Source of the DNA: Gammaproteobacteria bacterium
Lineage (GTDB): Bacteria; Pseudomonadota; Gammaproteobacteria; Steroidobacterales; Steroidobacteraceae
Direction of reading: 5' to 3'
Assembly (NCBI GenBank): GCA_947469285.1
Contig: CANIOW010000001.1
Span: 124,001-188,000, forward strand
DNA: 64,000 bases
Part shown: positions 17,953-26,505 of the stretch, piece after piece
How the letters are laid out: every line of letters begins with the position of its first letter
How positions within the stretch are numbered: position 1 is the stretch's first letter
Notes under the pieces: generated by a model
Seen by the model: the letters and a program-made list of their open reading frames with translations, nothing else
Told to the model about the DNA's origin: nothing
Databases searched by the model: none
Translations under genes and position numbers: made by a program

Positions 17953-20900
17953 ATGACCGCGTCCGCTGCCAACACCGCTTCCACTATCGCTGCCGTTCGA
18001 GGCGAGCCGACGCCGCTGCGCTTTGTCAGTGCCGCCTCTTTGTTCGACGGCCACGATGCGGCGATCAATATTATCCGTCGCCTGCTGCAGCAGCATGGCG
18101 CTGAAGTGGTGCATCTTGGCCACAACCGGTCGGTGGCGGAGATTGTGGGCGCGGCTATTCAAGAAAATGCGGACGGTATTGCCTGTTCTTCCTACCAAGG
18201 CGGCCACAACGAGTATTTCAAATACATGGTGGACATGCTGCGCGAGCAGGGTGCAGAGCACATCCGGGTGGTGGTCGGCGGCGGTGGCACCATCGCGCCG
18301 GACGAGATCGCCATGCTTGAAGCGCACGGAATCGAAAAGATCTACACGCCTGATGATGGGTTGCGTCTGGGTCTGAATGGCATGGTCGAGGACGTGTTCC
18401 GGCGCGTACGCGCGTGGCCTAAGCCGTTGTATGCGAACGAGGCTCTGTCAGCGACGGATTACCGCGCTTTGGCGCGGGCGGTATCCGTGCTGGAGGAAGG
18501 GGAAGGGGATGCGGTAGAAGCGCTGCGCGCACAGGCGGCGAAGACACTGAACCGACCACCGGTGGTCGGTATCACCGGTACCGGCGGCGCTGGCAAGAGT
18601 TCGCTCACCGATGAACTACTGAACCGTCTGGTGCGCTTCTTCCCGGACCGGCAGATTGCGGTGTTGGCAATGGACCCGACCCGTCGCCGCTCAGGGGGCG
18701 CGCTGCTCGGCGATCGCATCCGCATGAATGCGCTGACCAGTCCGCAGATCTTTATGCGTTCGCTGGCAACGCGACGCCAGCATATGGCCACCAGTGCGGT
18801 GTTGCAGGACTGCATTCAGCTACTGAAATACGCAGGCTTTGACCTGATTGTGGTGGAAACAGCGGGTATCGGCCAAAGCGACACCGAAATTGTCGACATG
18901 GTCGATTTGTCCCTGTATGTCATGACCAGCGAATTCGGTGCGCCGAGTCAGCTGGAGAAGATCGATATGATCGACTTCGCGGATCTGATCGTGCTGAACA
19001 AATTCGAAAAGCGTGGTGCGGAGGACGCGCTGCGTGATGTGCGCAAGCAGTGGAAGCGCAATCATCCGGAGCGTTTTGCTTTGCCGGATGAAGAGGTGCC
19101 CGTCTTTCCAACCATCGCCAGTCAGTTCAACGACGGTGGCGTGAATCGTTTATTTGCAGCATTGCTGGCGCGAGTCGACGCCAAATGGGGCACGCTCAAA
19201 CCCTGGAAGGTCGAAGGCCTCGCGCCATTAAGCTTCCCGAAGCGCGCGGCACTGGTGCCGGGCGAACGCGTGCGTTATCTGGCAGAGATTGCTCAGGGTG
19301 GACGTCAAGCGGGTAAGACGGCAGAGCAGGCTGCGGCCGCAGCCACGCGCGCCCAGGGCCTGTGGGAAACCTTGGGCTCGCTCGGCGATGAGGCGCGCCC
19401 GATGGCCTTGGAGCGCTATGTAGAGGCACAGCTGGTCGTTGCGGGTAGCCATGGCGATGCGACTTTGCTGCGCTTGCGGCAAGCCTACAACACGGCCCTC
19501 GAAGAGATCGGCGCCGAGGGTCTGAAGCTGCTGAAGACTTGGCCGGAACGTGCACGCGGCGCTACCGACCCGCAGTACACCTATCTGGTGCGTGGCAAGG
19601 AGGTGAAGGGGGATAACTACACCCACACGCTCAGTCACAACGTGGTGCCCAAACTGGCCGTCCCCAAGTTCCGTGGCTGGGGTGACTTGCTGGCGTTCTT
19701 GCTGCAGGAAAATCTGCCCGGTACCTATCCGTACACGGCGGGTGTCTATCCTTATCGGCGTGAGGAAGAGGACCCGATACGCATGTTTGCGGGTGAGGGG
19801 ATGCCAGAACGCACCAACCGGCGGTTCCATCTGCTGGCGGCTGGCTCGCCAGCTAAGCGTCTGTCAACCGCCTTTGACAGCACCACGCTGTATGGCGAAG
19901 ACCCTGATACCCGCCCAGACATTTACGGCCGTATCGGCAACTCCGGCGTGTCGATCGCCACGCTTGATGATATGAAACGTCTGTATTCGGGCTTTGATCT
20001 GTGCGCCCCGCTGACCTCGGTGTCCATGACCATTAATGGGCCGGCACCGATGATCTTGGCGATGTTCATGAATACGGCGATCGACCAGCGTATTGAGCGC
20101 CATTTGCGCGAGAGTGGTGGCTGGGCGGCTGCACAAGAACGCATGGCCAGTCTGCTAGGCGTGCGTGCGCCGGAGTATCGTGGCGAGCTCCCTGAGAGTA
20201 ATGACGGTTACGGTCTCGGTTTGCTGGGCATCAGTGGCGATCGGCTGGTGGATGCGGCGACCTACGCGCGAATTAAAGCAGATACCTTGCGGCAGGTGCG
20301 TGGCACGGTGCAGGCGGACATCCTCAAGGAAGATCAGGCGCAGAACACCTGTATTTTCTCCACTGAATTTGCCTTGCGCATGATGGGCGATGTGGCGCAC
20401 TACTTCACCTTGAACCAAGTGAAGAATTTCTATTCGGTGTCGATCTCCGGCTACCACATTGCTGAAGCTGGTGCGAATCCGGTGTCGCAGTTGGCGTTCA
20501 CGCTGGCCAATGGTTTCACTATTGTCGAGTACTACCTCGCGCGCGGCATGAAGGTGGATGACTTCGCGCCGAACTTAAGTTTCTTTTTCTCCAACGGCAT
20601 GGACCCGGAGTACGCGGTCATCGGCCGTGTGGCGCGGCGAATCTGGGCACGCGCCATGCGCGAGCGTTACGGGGCAGACGCCCGTAGCCAAATGCTCAAG
20701 TACCACATCCAGACCAGCGGCCGGTCATTGCACGCGCGCGAGATACAGTTCAACGACATTCGCACGACCTTGCAGGCGCTGTATGCGCTGTTTGACAACT
20801 GCAACAGTCTGCACACCAATGCCTACGACGAGGCGCTCACCACGCCCACCGAAGAGAGTGTGCGGCGTGCGGTGGCCATCCAGCTCATCATTAATCGCGA

Positions 20901-21399
20901 GCTGGGTCTGAACAAGAACCAAAATCCCTGGCAGGGCTCCTTTGCCATCGACTACCTCACCGATCTGGTCGAGGAGGCGGTGTACCGTGAGTTCGAGGCG
21001 ATCAGTGAACGCGGCGGAGTGCTGGGCGCGATGGAAACCATGTACCAGCGTGGCAAGATTCAGGAAGAGAGCCTGCATTACGAACACCAAAAACATGACG
21101 GCACTTTGCCGCTCATCGGGGTGAACACGTTCCTCGCCCCGGGTGGCGAAACGGCGACGGTGACCGCTGACCTGATTCGCTCCACGGATGCGGAGAAAGA
21201 TCTGCAAGTAACGGCGGTGCACGCGTGGCAGGCACGCTATGCGGACCTTGCGCCGGCGGCGCTGGCCCAGTTGCAGCAGGTGGCAGCGGGCGGTGGCAAC
21301 GTGTTTGAAGAGTTGATAGAGACCGTGAAGGTCGCTTCGCTCGGCCAGATCTCGAATGCGCTGTACGCCGTGGGTGGCCGTTACCGACGCAATATGTAG
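17953..21399 (+). CDS. icmF: Fused isobutyryl-CoA mutase (B12 domain, G-protein chaperone, mutase)
   Basis: An 1148-residue adenosylcobalamin enzyme. The N-terminal B12-binding domain has DGHD at residues 32-35. The middle MeaB-like GTPase has the P-loop GTGGAGKS at 209-216. The C-terminal mutase barrel starts around residue 560. The order is diagnostic of IcmF, which interconverts isobutyryl- and n-butyryl-CoA and, in some members, pivalyl/isovaleryl-CoA. The substrate-pocket Gln is kept (Gln797 in QAQN), but the position I align with the usual Phe is Tyr599 (AGVY), as in methylmalonyl-CoA mutases. The GTPase domain loads and protects the cofactor. Confidence 0.95.
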   Translation: MTASAANTASTIAAVRGEPTPLRFVSAASLFDGHDAAINIIRRLLQQHGAEVVHLGHNRSVAEIVGAAIQENADGIACSSYQGGHNEYFKYMVDMLREQGAEHIRVVVGGGGTIAPDEIAMLEAHGIEKIYTPDDGLRLGLNGMVEDVFRRVRAWPKPLYANEALSATDYRALARAVSVLEEGEGDAVEALRAQAAKTLNRPPVVGITGTGGAGKSSLTDELLNRLVRFFPDRQIAVLAMDPTRRRSGGALLGDRIRMNALTSPQIFMRSLATRRQHMATSAVLQDCIQLLKYAGFDLIVVETAGIGQSDTEIVDMVDLSLYVMTSEFGAPSQLEKIDMIDFADLIVLNKFEKRGAEDALRDVRKQWKRNHPERFALPDEEVPVFPTIASQFNDGGVNRLFAALLARVDAKWGTLKPWKVEGLAPLSFPKRAALVPGERVRYLAEIAQGGRQAGKTAEQAAAAATRAQGLWETLGSLGDEARPMALERYVEAQLVVAGSHGDATLLRLRQAYNTALEEIGAEGLKLLKTWPERARGATDPQYTYLVRGKEVKGDNYTHTLSHNVVPKLAVPKFRGWGDLLAFLLQENLPGTYPYTAGVYPYRREEEDPIRMFAGEGMPERTNRRFHLLAAGSPAKRLSTAFDSTTLYGEDPDTRPDIYGRIGNSGVSIATLDDMKRLYSGFDLCAPLTSVSMTINGPAPMILAMFMNTAIDQRIERHLRESGGWAAAQERMASLLGVRAPEYRGELPESNDGYGLGLLGISGDRLVDAATYARIKADTLRQVRGTVQADILKEDQAQNTCIFSTEFALRMMGDVAHYFTLNQVKNFYSVSISGYHIAEAGANPVSQLAFTLANGFTIVEYYLARGMKVDDFAPNLSFFFSNGMDPEYAVIGRVARRIWARAMRERYGADARSQMLKYHIQTSGRSLHAREIQFNDIRTTLQALYALFDNCNSLHTNAYDEALTTPTEESVRRAVAIQLIINRELGLNKNQNPWQGSFAIDYLTDLVEEAVYREFEAISERGGVLGAMETMYQRGKIQEESLHYEHQKHDGTLPLIGVNTFLAPGGETATVTADLIRSTDAEKDLQVTAVHAWQARYADLAPAALAQLQQVAAGGGNVFEELIETVKVASLGQISNALYAVGGRYRRNM

Positions 21400-21428
21400 G
21401 CTGGGTCTGGCGTGCTTTGGCGAGCGCT

Positions 21429-22736
21429 TCAGCGCCCGCCGAGAGACGCTGGCAAGGTGGTGATGATCAGCGTCAGCGCCACCACGGTCATGACCGCCAC
21501 GGCGGTCCACCCCAGCCAGCGCGTGGGTCGTGGCAGCGTCAGGCTGCCCATGACATCGCGCCGCGCTACCAGCAGCAGCAAGGCGACCATCACGGGTGCA
21601 GAGACGAGCCCGTTGATGACGGCGGCCCAGAACAGCATGCGTAGCGGGTCGGTGTCGAGCAGTTGCAGCAGCGCCCCAATGATCACGGCACCAGCGAGCA
21701 GGCTGTAGAAACCGGGGGCCGACCCTGCCCGCAGTTCGAGGCTGGCGCGCCAGTGTAGGGCTTCGGCCAAGGCATAAGCGGCGCTGCCAGCCAGTACGGG
21801 CACGGCGAGAAGCCCTGCGCCGAGAATGCCCAGCGCGAACAGCAGGAAGGCAGCATCGCCAGCCACCGGACGCAGCGCCAGCGCCGCCTCGCCGGCGGTG
21901 GCTACCGGGTGGCCGCCATGACCATACAAGGTGGCGGCAGCCGCGATCATGACGGAGGCGGCTACGCCAACGGAAAAGGTCATGCCAAAGAACGTGTCGA
22001 GGCGAATGCCCGCCCACGCCCGCCGCGCTTCCTCCGCTGTTAACTGGGTGGGGTGCCGGTGATGGGCGATATCTTCTGCTTCGTGTGAGGCTTGCCAGAA
22101 GAACAGATAAGGGCTGATGGTGGTGCCCAATACGGCGCAGACCATCAACGCCGTGTTGGCGTTCCAGCCGGGCTGCAGCCCGGTGCTGCCGGCCATCGGG
22201 CTGGCAAAGGCGCCGTGCACGACCGCTGACCAGGGCACCTGCACGACAGTGAGCACGGCTGCGTAGGACAGCAGCGACAGCGTCAGCAACTTCAGCACCG
22301 GCGCGTAGCGGGCGAAGGGCACCAAAATTTCCAGCAGCAGTGAGAGGCCAGCGATGGCCAGTAGCCACAGCAGCGGTGCGCCAACACCCGTGAGTAGCCG
22401 TGCCACTTCCACCATCGCCGCCAGGTCGGCACCAATGTTGAACACATTGGCGATGGCCAGCAGCCCCACCAGGCCGAGCACCAGCGGCTGCGGATAGTGT
22501 CGGCGCAGACTGGTGGCGATACCGCGGCCGCTCACCCAGCCAAGGCGTGCGCTGGCCAGTTGCAAGGCCATCATGAGCGGCCAGGCCAGAGTCAAAGTCC
22601 ACAACAGTCCGTAACCGAACTGCGCGCCGGCCTGAGTATAGGTGGCGATGCCACTGGGATCGTCATCGGCGGCGCCGGTGACCAGTCCCGGGCCGAGTGA
22701 TTGCCACCAGCGAGTCCGGACCGGGAGTTCAGCCAT
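21429..22736 (-). CDS. Nramp-related divalent metal transporter, divergent
   Basis: A 435-residue, multi-helix membrane protein whose start (GPGLVTGAADDDPSGIATYT) matches the first Nramp helix. Canonical Nramps have DPGN there and MPH in helix 6 as metal ligands. Here the first motif reads DPSG and the helix-6 region reads GTTISPYLFF. The soft-metal methionine is therefore missing, as in the Nramp-related magnesium transporters and other side branches. It is probably an inner-membrane transporter for a divalent ion; Mn/Fe specificity should not be assumed. It overlaps the PlsC-like gene by eight bases. Confidence 0.85.
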   Translation of the reverse strand: MAELPVRTRWWQSLGPGLVTGAADDDPSGIATYTQAGAQFGYGLLWTLTLAWPLMMALQLASARLGWVSGRGIATSLRRHYPQPLVLGLVGLLAIANVFNIGADLAAMVEVARLLTGVGAPLLWLLAIAGLSLLLEILVPFARYAPVLKLLTLSLLSYAAVLTVVQVPWSAVVHGAFASPMAGSTGLQPGWNANTALMVCAVLGTTISPYLFFWQASHEAEDIAHHRHPTQLTAEEARRAWAGIRLDTFFGMTFSVGVAASVMIAAAATLYGHGGHPVATAGEAALALRPVAGDAAFLLFALGILGAGLLAVPVLAGSAAYALAEALHWRASLELRAGSAPGFYSLLAGAVIIGALLQLLDTDPLRMLFWAAVINGLVSAPVMVALLLLVARRDVMGSLTLPRPTRWLGWTAVAVMTVVALTLIITTLPASLGGR

Positions 22737-23487
22737 GCAAGGTCACATCCGGTTCGCCAACCCGCGCCAGAATGGCGGCGCGCGCGGCATCACGCGCGGC
22801 GTGGATCGCTGGCTTCTGGTTTTCCGGCGGTGGCAGGGGCGTCAGGAGCTCCACTTCGATCCGTCCGGCGGCAGGCCACCATTCGCCGGAACCGAGCGCC
22901 TGGCGGGTCCCGCGGATGACGGCAGGCACGATGGGCAGTCCCGCGCGCGCAGCCGCGAGGAAAGCTCCCGACTGGAAGCGGTGTAGTCCTGGCGGGCCGT
23001 GGAAGGTGCCCTCGGGGAAAACCCCTAAGGCCTGGCCGCGGGCGGCGCTGTCGAGGATTCGTTGCGCATCCCGCCCACTGCGGTGTCGGTTATGCCGCTC
23101 GACAAATTCGCTGCCGATACGCCGCAACAGGAAGCCGGCCAGCGGCACGCGCGCCATTTCGCCCTTGATGACAAACGCGAAATGGGCGGGTAATGCCGCA
23201 TGTAACAGGGGGCCGTCGAGATAGCTGGCGTGGTTGGCTACCACCACGCAGGTACCGACCGGCAGGTGGCCGAGGCCGCTGACGCTGACCCGCATGCCGG
23301 TGCCCGCGAAAAACAGCCGCGCAAAAAACCGCGTGCAATGCCGGCGCCAGCGCATTCGCGGCAGGCAGACCACCCCAACCAGCGCCAGCAGGGCCAGAAA
23401 TGTGAACCAGGTGTTGCTCCACAAACCGTGGGCAAGGCGCAGAGCCTTGGCGGTTTGTGATGGAGGTCTCTTTATGTCAACCGTCAC
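22729..23487 (-). CDS. 1-acyl-sn-glycerol-3-phosphate acyltransferase family protein (PlsC-like)
   Basis: A 252-residue acyltransferase with a hydrophobic N-terminal segment (about residues 30-45), the catalytic HX4D box in NHASYLD and the substrate motif FPEGTF. These enzymes move an acyl chain to lysophosphatidic acid or related lysolipids at the inner membrane. The next gene overlaps its end by eight bases, so the two are probably co-transcribed. A CRP-like site lies just upstream of its start. Confidence 0.9.
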   Translation of the reverse strand: MTVDIKRPPSQTAKALRLAHGLWSNTWFTFLALLALVGVVCLPRMRWRRHCTRFFARLFFAGTGMRVSVSGLGHLPVGTCVVVANHASYLDGPLLHAALPAHFAFVIKGEMARVPLAGFLLRRIGSEFVERHNRHRSGRDAQRILDSAARGQALGVFPEGTFHGPPGLHRFQSGAFLAAARAGLPIVPAVIRGTRQALGSGEWWPAAGRIEVELLTPLPPPENQKPAIHAARDAARAAILARVGEPDVTLHG

Positions 23488-23494
23488 GGGTGAA

Positions 23495-23510
23495 TGTGAT
23501 CCCGATCACG
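23495..23510. promoter_or_regulatory. CRP/Clp-type binding site
   Basis: TGTGA-TCCCGA-TCACG matches the CRP consensus TGTGA-N6-TCACA at nine of ten key bases. The inner bases (ATC..GAT) also match the extended consensus. It lies between the divergent PlsC-like gene (start 23487) and xerD (start 23546), so it could affect either one. Confidence 0.6.
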
Positions 23511-23545
23511 CTGAATTGCGCGGTGTTCCCAACATACTCCGGCAC

Positions 23546-24529
23546 ATGAGTACTGCGGTCAAATTATCCATGGCTTCCCGGGCTGCGCCACAGCGCCTGG
23601 TTGCCCGTTCCGTGCCGGAAGTGGCGCGGCCGGTCAGCGACGAGGCCGGTCCGGCCATCGCCCGTTTTTTGAATGCCGTATGGCTGGAACGCGGCCTGTC
23701 GGAGAATACTTTGTCCGCCTACCGCGCGGATCTGTTGGCGCTAAGTCGCTGGCAGCAGTCGCATGCGCGTCGCATTGACGCCACGCTGCGCGAAGATCTG
23801 CTGGCGTTCGTGGCTTGGCGGGTGGAACAAGGGGCGCAGCCGCGCTCCACCGCGCGCCAGTTGTCGAGTTTCCGCCGCTTCTTCCGCTATCTCATTGGCG
23901 AAGGGCAGCTGGTGGACGATCCCACCCGCCTCATCTCCATGCCCAAGATCGGCCGCGCCTTGCCTAAGTCGCTGGCGGAAGAGCAGGTGGAGTCGCTGCT
24001 GAATGCGCCGTCGGTCAATGAGCCGCTCGGTCACCGTGACCGCACCATGCTTGAGGTGCTGTATGCCACTGGGCTGCGCGTTTCGGAGCTGGTCAGTCTC
24101 AAGCACTCACAGGTCAATCTGCCGCAGGGCGTGCTGCGCATCGTCGGCAAGGGTAATCGTGAACGTCTTATCCCGCTCGGTGACGAGGCGGTGCACTGGT
24201 TGGTGGAATTCCTGCGGGGCCCGCGTGCGGACATTCTGCTCGACCGTACCACGGACTACCTGTTTCCGACCCGCCGCGGCGACCGCATGACCCGTCAGGC
24301 GTTTTGGCACATTATCAAACGCTATGCGCTCAAATCCGGTGTGGAAATGACCCTCTCGCCACACACGCTGCGTCATGCCTTTGCTACCCACCTGCTGAAT
24401 CATGGCGCTGACCTGCGCGTGGTGCAGATGCTGCTTGGCCACAGCGATCTTTCAACCACGCAGATCTACACGCATGTGGCTCGCCGCCGCATGAAAGACC
24501 TGCATGCCGAGCACCATCCGCGCGGCTGA
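23546..24529 (+). CDS. xerD: Site-specific tyrosine recombinase XerD
   Basis: A 327-residue integrase-fold protein that with XerC resolves chromosome dimers at dif. The N-terminal SAM-like domain (ARFLNAVWLERGLSENT onward) is followed by the catalytic domain with GLRVSEL, HTLRH, the second His in LLGHSDLSTT (His299) and the nucleophile Tyr308 in QIYTHV. Adjacent dsbC reproduces the E. coli xerD-dsbC order, which separates it from XerC. I use ATG 23546; the next ATG at 23570 gives an equally normal protein. The frame upstream of 23546 is inside the antisense of plsC. Confidence 0.93.
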   Translation: MSTAVKLSMASRAAPQRLVARSVPEVARPVSDEAGPAIARFLNAVWLERGLSENTLSAYRADLLALSRWQQSHARRIDATLREDLLAFVAWRVEQGAQPRSTARQLSSFRRFFRYLIGEGQLVDDPTRLISMPKIGRALPKSLAEEQVESLLNAPSVNEPLGHRDRTMLEVLYATGLRVSELVSLKHSQVNLPQGVLRIVGKGNRERLIPLGDEAVHWLVEFLRGPRADILLDRTTDYLFPTRRGDRMTRQAFWHIIKRYALKSGVEMTLSPHTLRHAFATHLLNHGADLRVVQMLLGHSDLSTTQIYTHVARRRMKDLHAEHHPRG

Positions 24530-24578
24530 CCGTTGGCTGCTAAACTAGCGGCTACTGTGTATGGTGAGATGTTCAATC

Positions 24579-25412
24579 ATGGCGAAGGTTACTCATCCCA
24601 CGATGGCTGTTGCTGCGCGCGCACGTAGGCTGCGTGGTGTGAGTTGGTGCTTGGCGATGGCGCTGCTGCCATGCGCTACGCACGGCGCACTGGCGACAAC
24701 GGCCACTGCGGTCGCTACACCGGCTACAGCGACCACCACGGCGCCTTTGGCGCCCTCATCGGCCATCGACCCTGCCGACCCGCGGGCCGTGTTGGCACTG
24801 AAATTTGGGGCGAGTCCCGCCAATGTGCGCGCCACGGGCCTGCCGGGTATCTACGAGGTGACGGAAAGCACCGAGGTGCTGTATGTCTCGGCTGACGGCA
24901 AGTACATGTTGGTCGGCGACCTGTTTGACCTAGCGACCAAGGCCAATCTCACCGAGGCACGGCGTAAAGACATTCGTCGCGGCCTGCTGGCTGGTGTGAA
25001 GGATGACGAGGTCATCACCTTCGCGCCTGCAGCGCCCAAATACGAACTTTATGTGTTCACCGATGTCGATTGTGGATTTTGCCGGCGGCTGCATGCGCAG
25101 ATGCCGGAACTGAATGGTATGGGCATCCGTGTGCGGTATTTGTTCTTTCCACGGACGGGCATGGGTACGGACAGTGCGCGCAAGGCAGAGTCCGTATGGT
25201 GCGCTGCCAATCGCCAGGCGGCGCTGACCCAGGCAAAAACCGGTGCAGAGGTGGTGACTCGCCGCTGTAAGAACCCGGTGGAAGCTGGATACAAGCTGGG
25301 GCAGGCCATGGGCTTGCAAGGAACGCCGGCGCTGTACACGCCGGCTGGCGATGAAATTCGTAATGGCGAGCCGCAAGACATCTTGCGGCAGTTGGTCGAG
25401 GCTGGCCGCTAA
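24579..25412 (+). CDS. dsbC: Thiol:disulfide interchange protein DsbC
   Basis: A periplasmic disulfide isomerase of about 277 residues. After a signal sequence (hydrophobic stretch ending near THGALA) come a low-complexity Ala/Thr linker, the dimerisation domain (GIYEVTE..VLYVSADGKY) and the thioredoxin-like domain with active site CGFC at residues 165-168; most DsbC proteins have CGYC. It is downstream of xerD as in E. coli. The exact start is uncertain (ATGs at 24561, 24579 and 24603 are in frame). Its stop abuts the convergent fdxA stop. Confidence 0.92.
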   Translation: MAKVTHPTMAVAARARRLRGVSWCLAMALLPCATHGALATTATAVATPATATTTAPLAPSSAIDPADPRAVLALKFGASPANVRATGLPGIYEVTESTEVLYVSADGKYMLVGDLFDLATKANLTEARRKDIRRGLLAGVKDDEVITFAPAAPKYELYVFTDVDCGFCRRLHAQMPELNGMGIRVRYLFFPRTGMGTDSARKAESVWCAANRQAALTQAKTGAEVVTRRCKNPVEAGYKLGQAMGLQGTPALYTPAGDEIRNGEPQDILRQLVEAGR

Positions 25413-25736
25413 CTAACGTTCCAGCAGCGGCAGCTTGCCAGTCTTGCCTTTCCACTCGTCGGCATCTGCCGGCGCAGGCTTCTTTTCAGTGATGACCGGC
25501 CACAGGCGCGCCAGTTCAGCATTCAAGGCTTTCATGTGCTGCTGGTTGGCCGGCAGATCTTCCTCAGAAACAATCGCATCCACCGGGCATTCAGGTTCGC
25601 ACAAAGTGCAGTCAATGCACTCGTCTGGGTCGATGGTGAGGAAGTTGGGGCCTTCATGGAAGCAATCCACGGGGCATACTTCCACGCAGTCCATGTATTT
25701 GCACTTGATACAATTTTCGGTGACGACGAACGCCAT
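25413..25736 (-). CDS. fdxA: 7Fe ferredoxin FdxA
   Basis: A 107-residue soluble electron carrier. The N-terminal cysteines in [17 protein letters not shown] and the second group in [13 protein letters not shown] give one 3Fe-4S and one 4Fe-4S cluster, the FdxA pattern. The C-terminal extension after CP is also as in the family. It ends exactly next to the stop of convergent dsbC. No Isc ferredoxin is present near iscA in this window, so this is the only ferredoxin visible here. Confidence 0.95.
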   Translation of the reverse strand: MAFVVTENCIKCKYMDCVEVCPVDCFHEGPNFLTIDPDECIDCTLCEPECPVDAIVSEEDLPANQQHMKALNAELARLWPVITEKKPAPADADEWKGKTGKLPLLER

Positions 25737-25795
25737 CTAAAGACTCCCGGAGTTGCGTCAGACCCGCCGCCAGCGGCAGCAGGGGGTAGGCAGGG

Positions 25796-26359
25796 CTAGT
25801 AGTTTGCCATACCGGCGGCTCTCGCCGGGCGCCGGTCGAAGGTGGTGTAGTGGTGGTCTTCCACACCCAGCTCGCGGTCGGCCAACCAGCGACGGAGGGT
25901 GAACTCCACGCTCGGGAAGGCCAGTTCCCCCCAGGGAATGTCGGCCGGTGCTACCAGCGCGGTTTCCAGACTTTCTATTCCAACCCCGAAAACGGGTTCT
26001 GCAAGGCGCGCACGGAAATTGATGTGCACTTGCTGCGCATGTAAGACATGCACCACGGCCAGCAGCGACCCAATGTCGACGCGGGCCAGCGCCTCTTCCC
26101 AGCATTCGCGTGCCGCCGCCTGTTGCAAAGTCTCGCCATTTTCCATGAAGCCGGCCGGAAAGGTCCAGAAACCGCGGCGTGGTTCGATGGCGCGTCGGCA
26201 CAGCAGCAGCTGGCCGTCGTACTCTGGGACGCAGCCAAGAATGAGCTTGGGGTTTTCGTAGTGGATGGTGCTGCAGCCGGTACAGATGTAGCGGGGAAGC
26301 GCGTCACCCTCAGGGATACGGACTTCCACGGGCTGGGCACAGGCGCTACAGAACTTCAA
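25796..26359 (-). CDS. Nudix hydrolase with N-terminal zinc ribbon
   Basis: A 187-residue protein. The N-terminus has two CxxC pairs (CSAC and CTGC), forming a zinc ribbon like that of NADH pyrophosphatase, followed by a Nudix domain with the box GFMENGETLQQAAARECWEE. It hydrolyses a nucleoside diphosphate linked to another group, possibly NAD(H), ADP-ribose or FAD. It lacks the large N-terminal domain of NudC, so NudC itself is unlikely. It lies just downstream of the tRNA-Leu gene on the same strand. Confidence 0.9.
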   Translation of the reverse strand: MKFCSACAQPVEVRIPEGDALPRYICTGCSTIHYENPKLILGCVPEYDGQLLLCRRAIEPRRGFWTFPAGFMENGETLQQAAARECWEEALARVDIGSLLAVVHVLHAQQVHINFRARLAEPVFGVGIESLETALVAPADIPWGELAFPSVEFTLRRWLADRELGVEDHHYTTFDRRPARAAGMANY

Positions 26360-26381
26360 ACCGGCCTCGATCAGAAAAAAG

Positions 26382-26468
26382 TGGTGCCGGGAGTGGGAAT
26401 CGAACCCACACGGTTTTCAGGCCGCCGGATTTTGAGTCCGGTGCGTCTACCAGTTCCGCCATCCCGGC
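26382..26468 (-). tRNA. tRNA-Leu (anticodon CAA)
   Basis: The minus strand folds into an 87-base tRNA with a long variable arm. The acceptor stem GCCGGGA pairs with TCCCGGC, followed by A and an encoded CCA. The anticodon stem CCGGA/TCCGG holds the loop CTCAAAA, so the anticodon is CAA, reading UUG. The T-loop GGTTCGATTCC is canonical. Confidence 0.97.
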
Positions 26469-26505
26469 ACGGATGAAGCGACGCATGCTATCACAGGGAT
26501 CGGAG

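Noticed and set aside
17482-18327. A 281-codon minus-strand frame overlapping tetR and icmF
   Set aside because: It covers the start of icmF antisense and the out-of-frame part of tetR; both of these are well supported.
20725-22602. A 625-codon open frame on the minus strand
   Set aside because: It runs antisense through the end of icmF and then in the wrong frame of the Nramp-like gene. Both real genes have clear family motifs; this one is Arg/Ala/Gly-rich with no domain and is a by-product of high GC.
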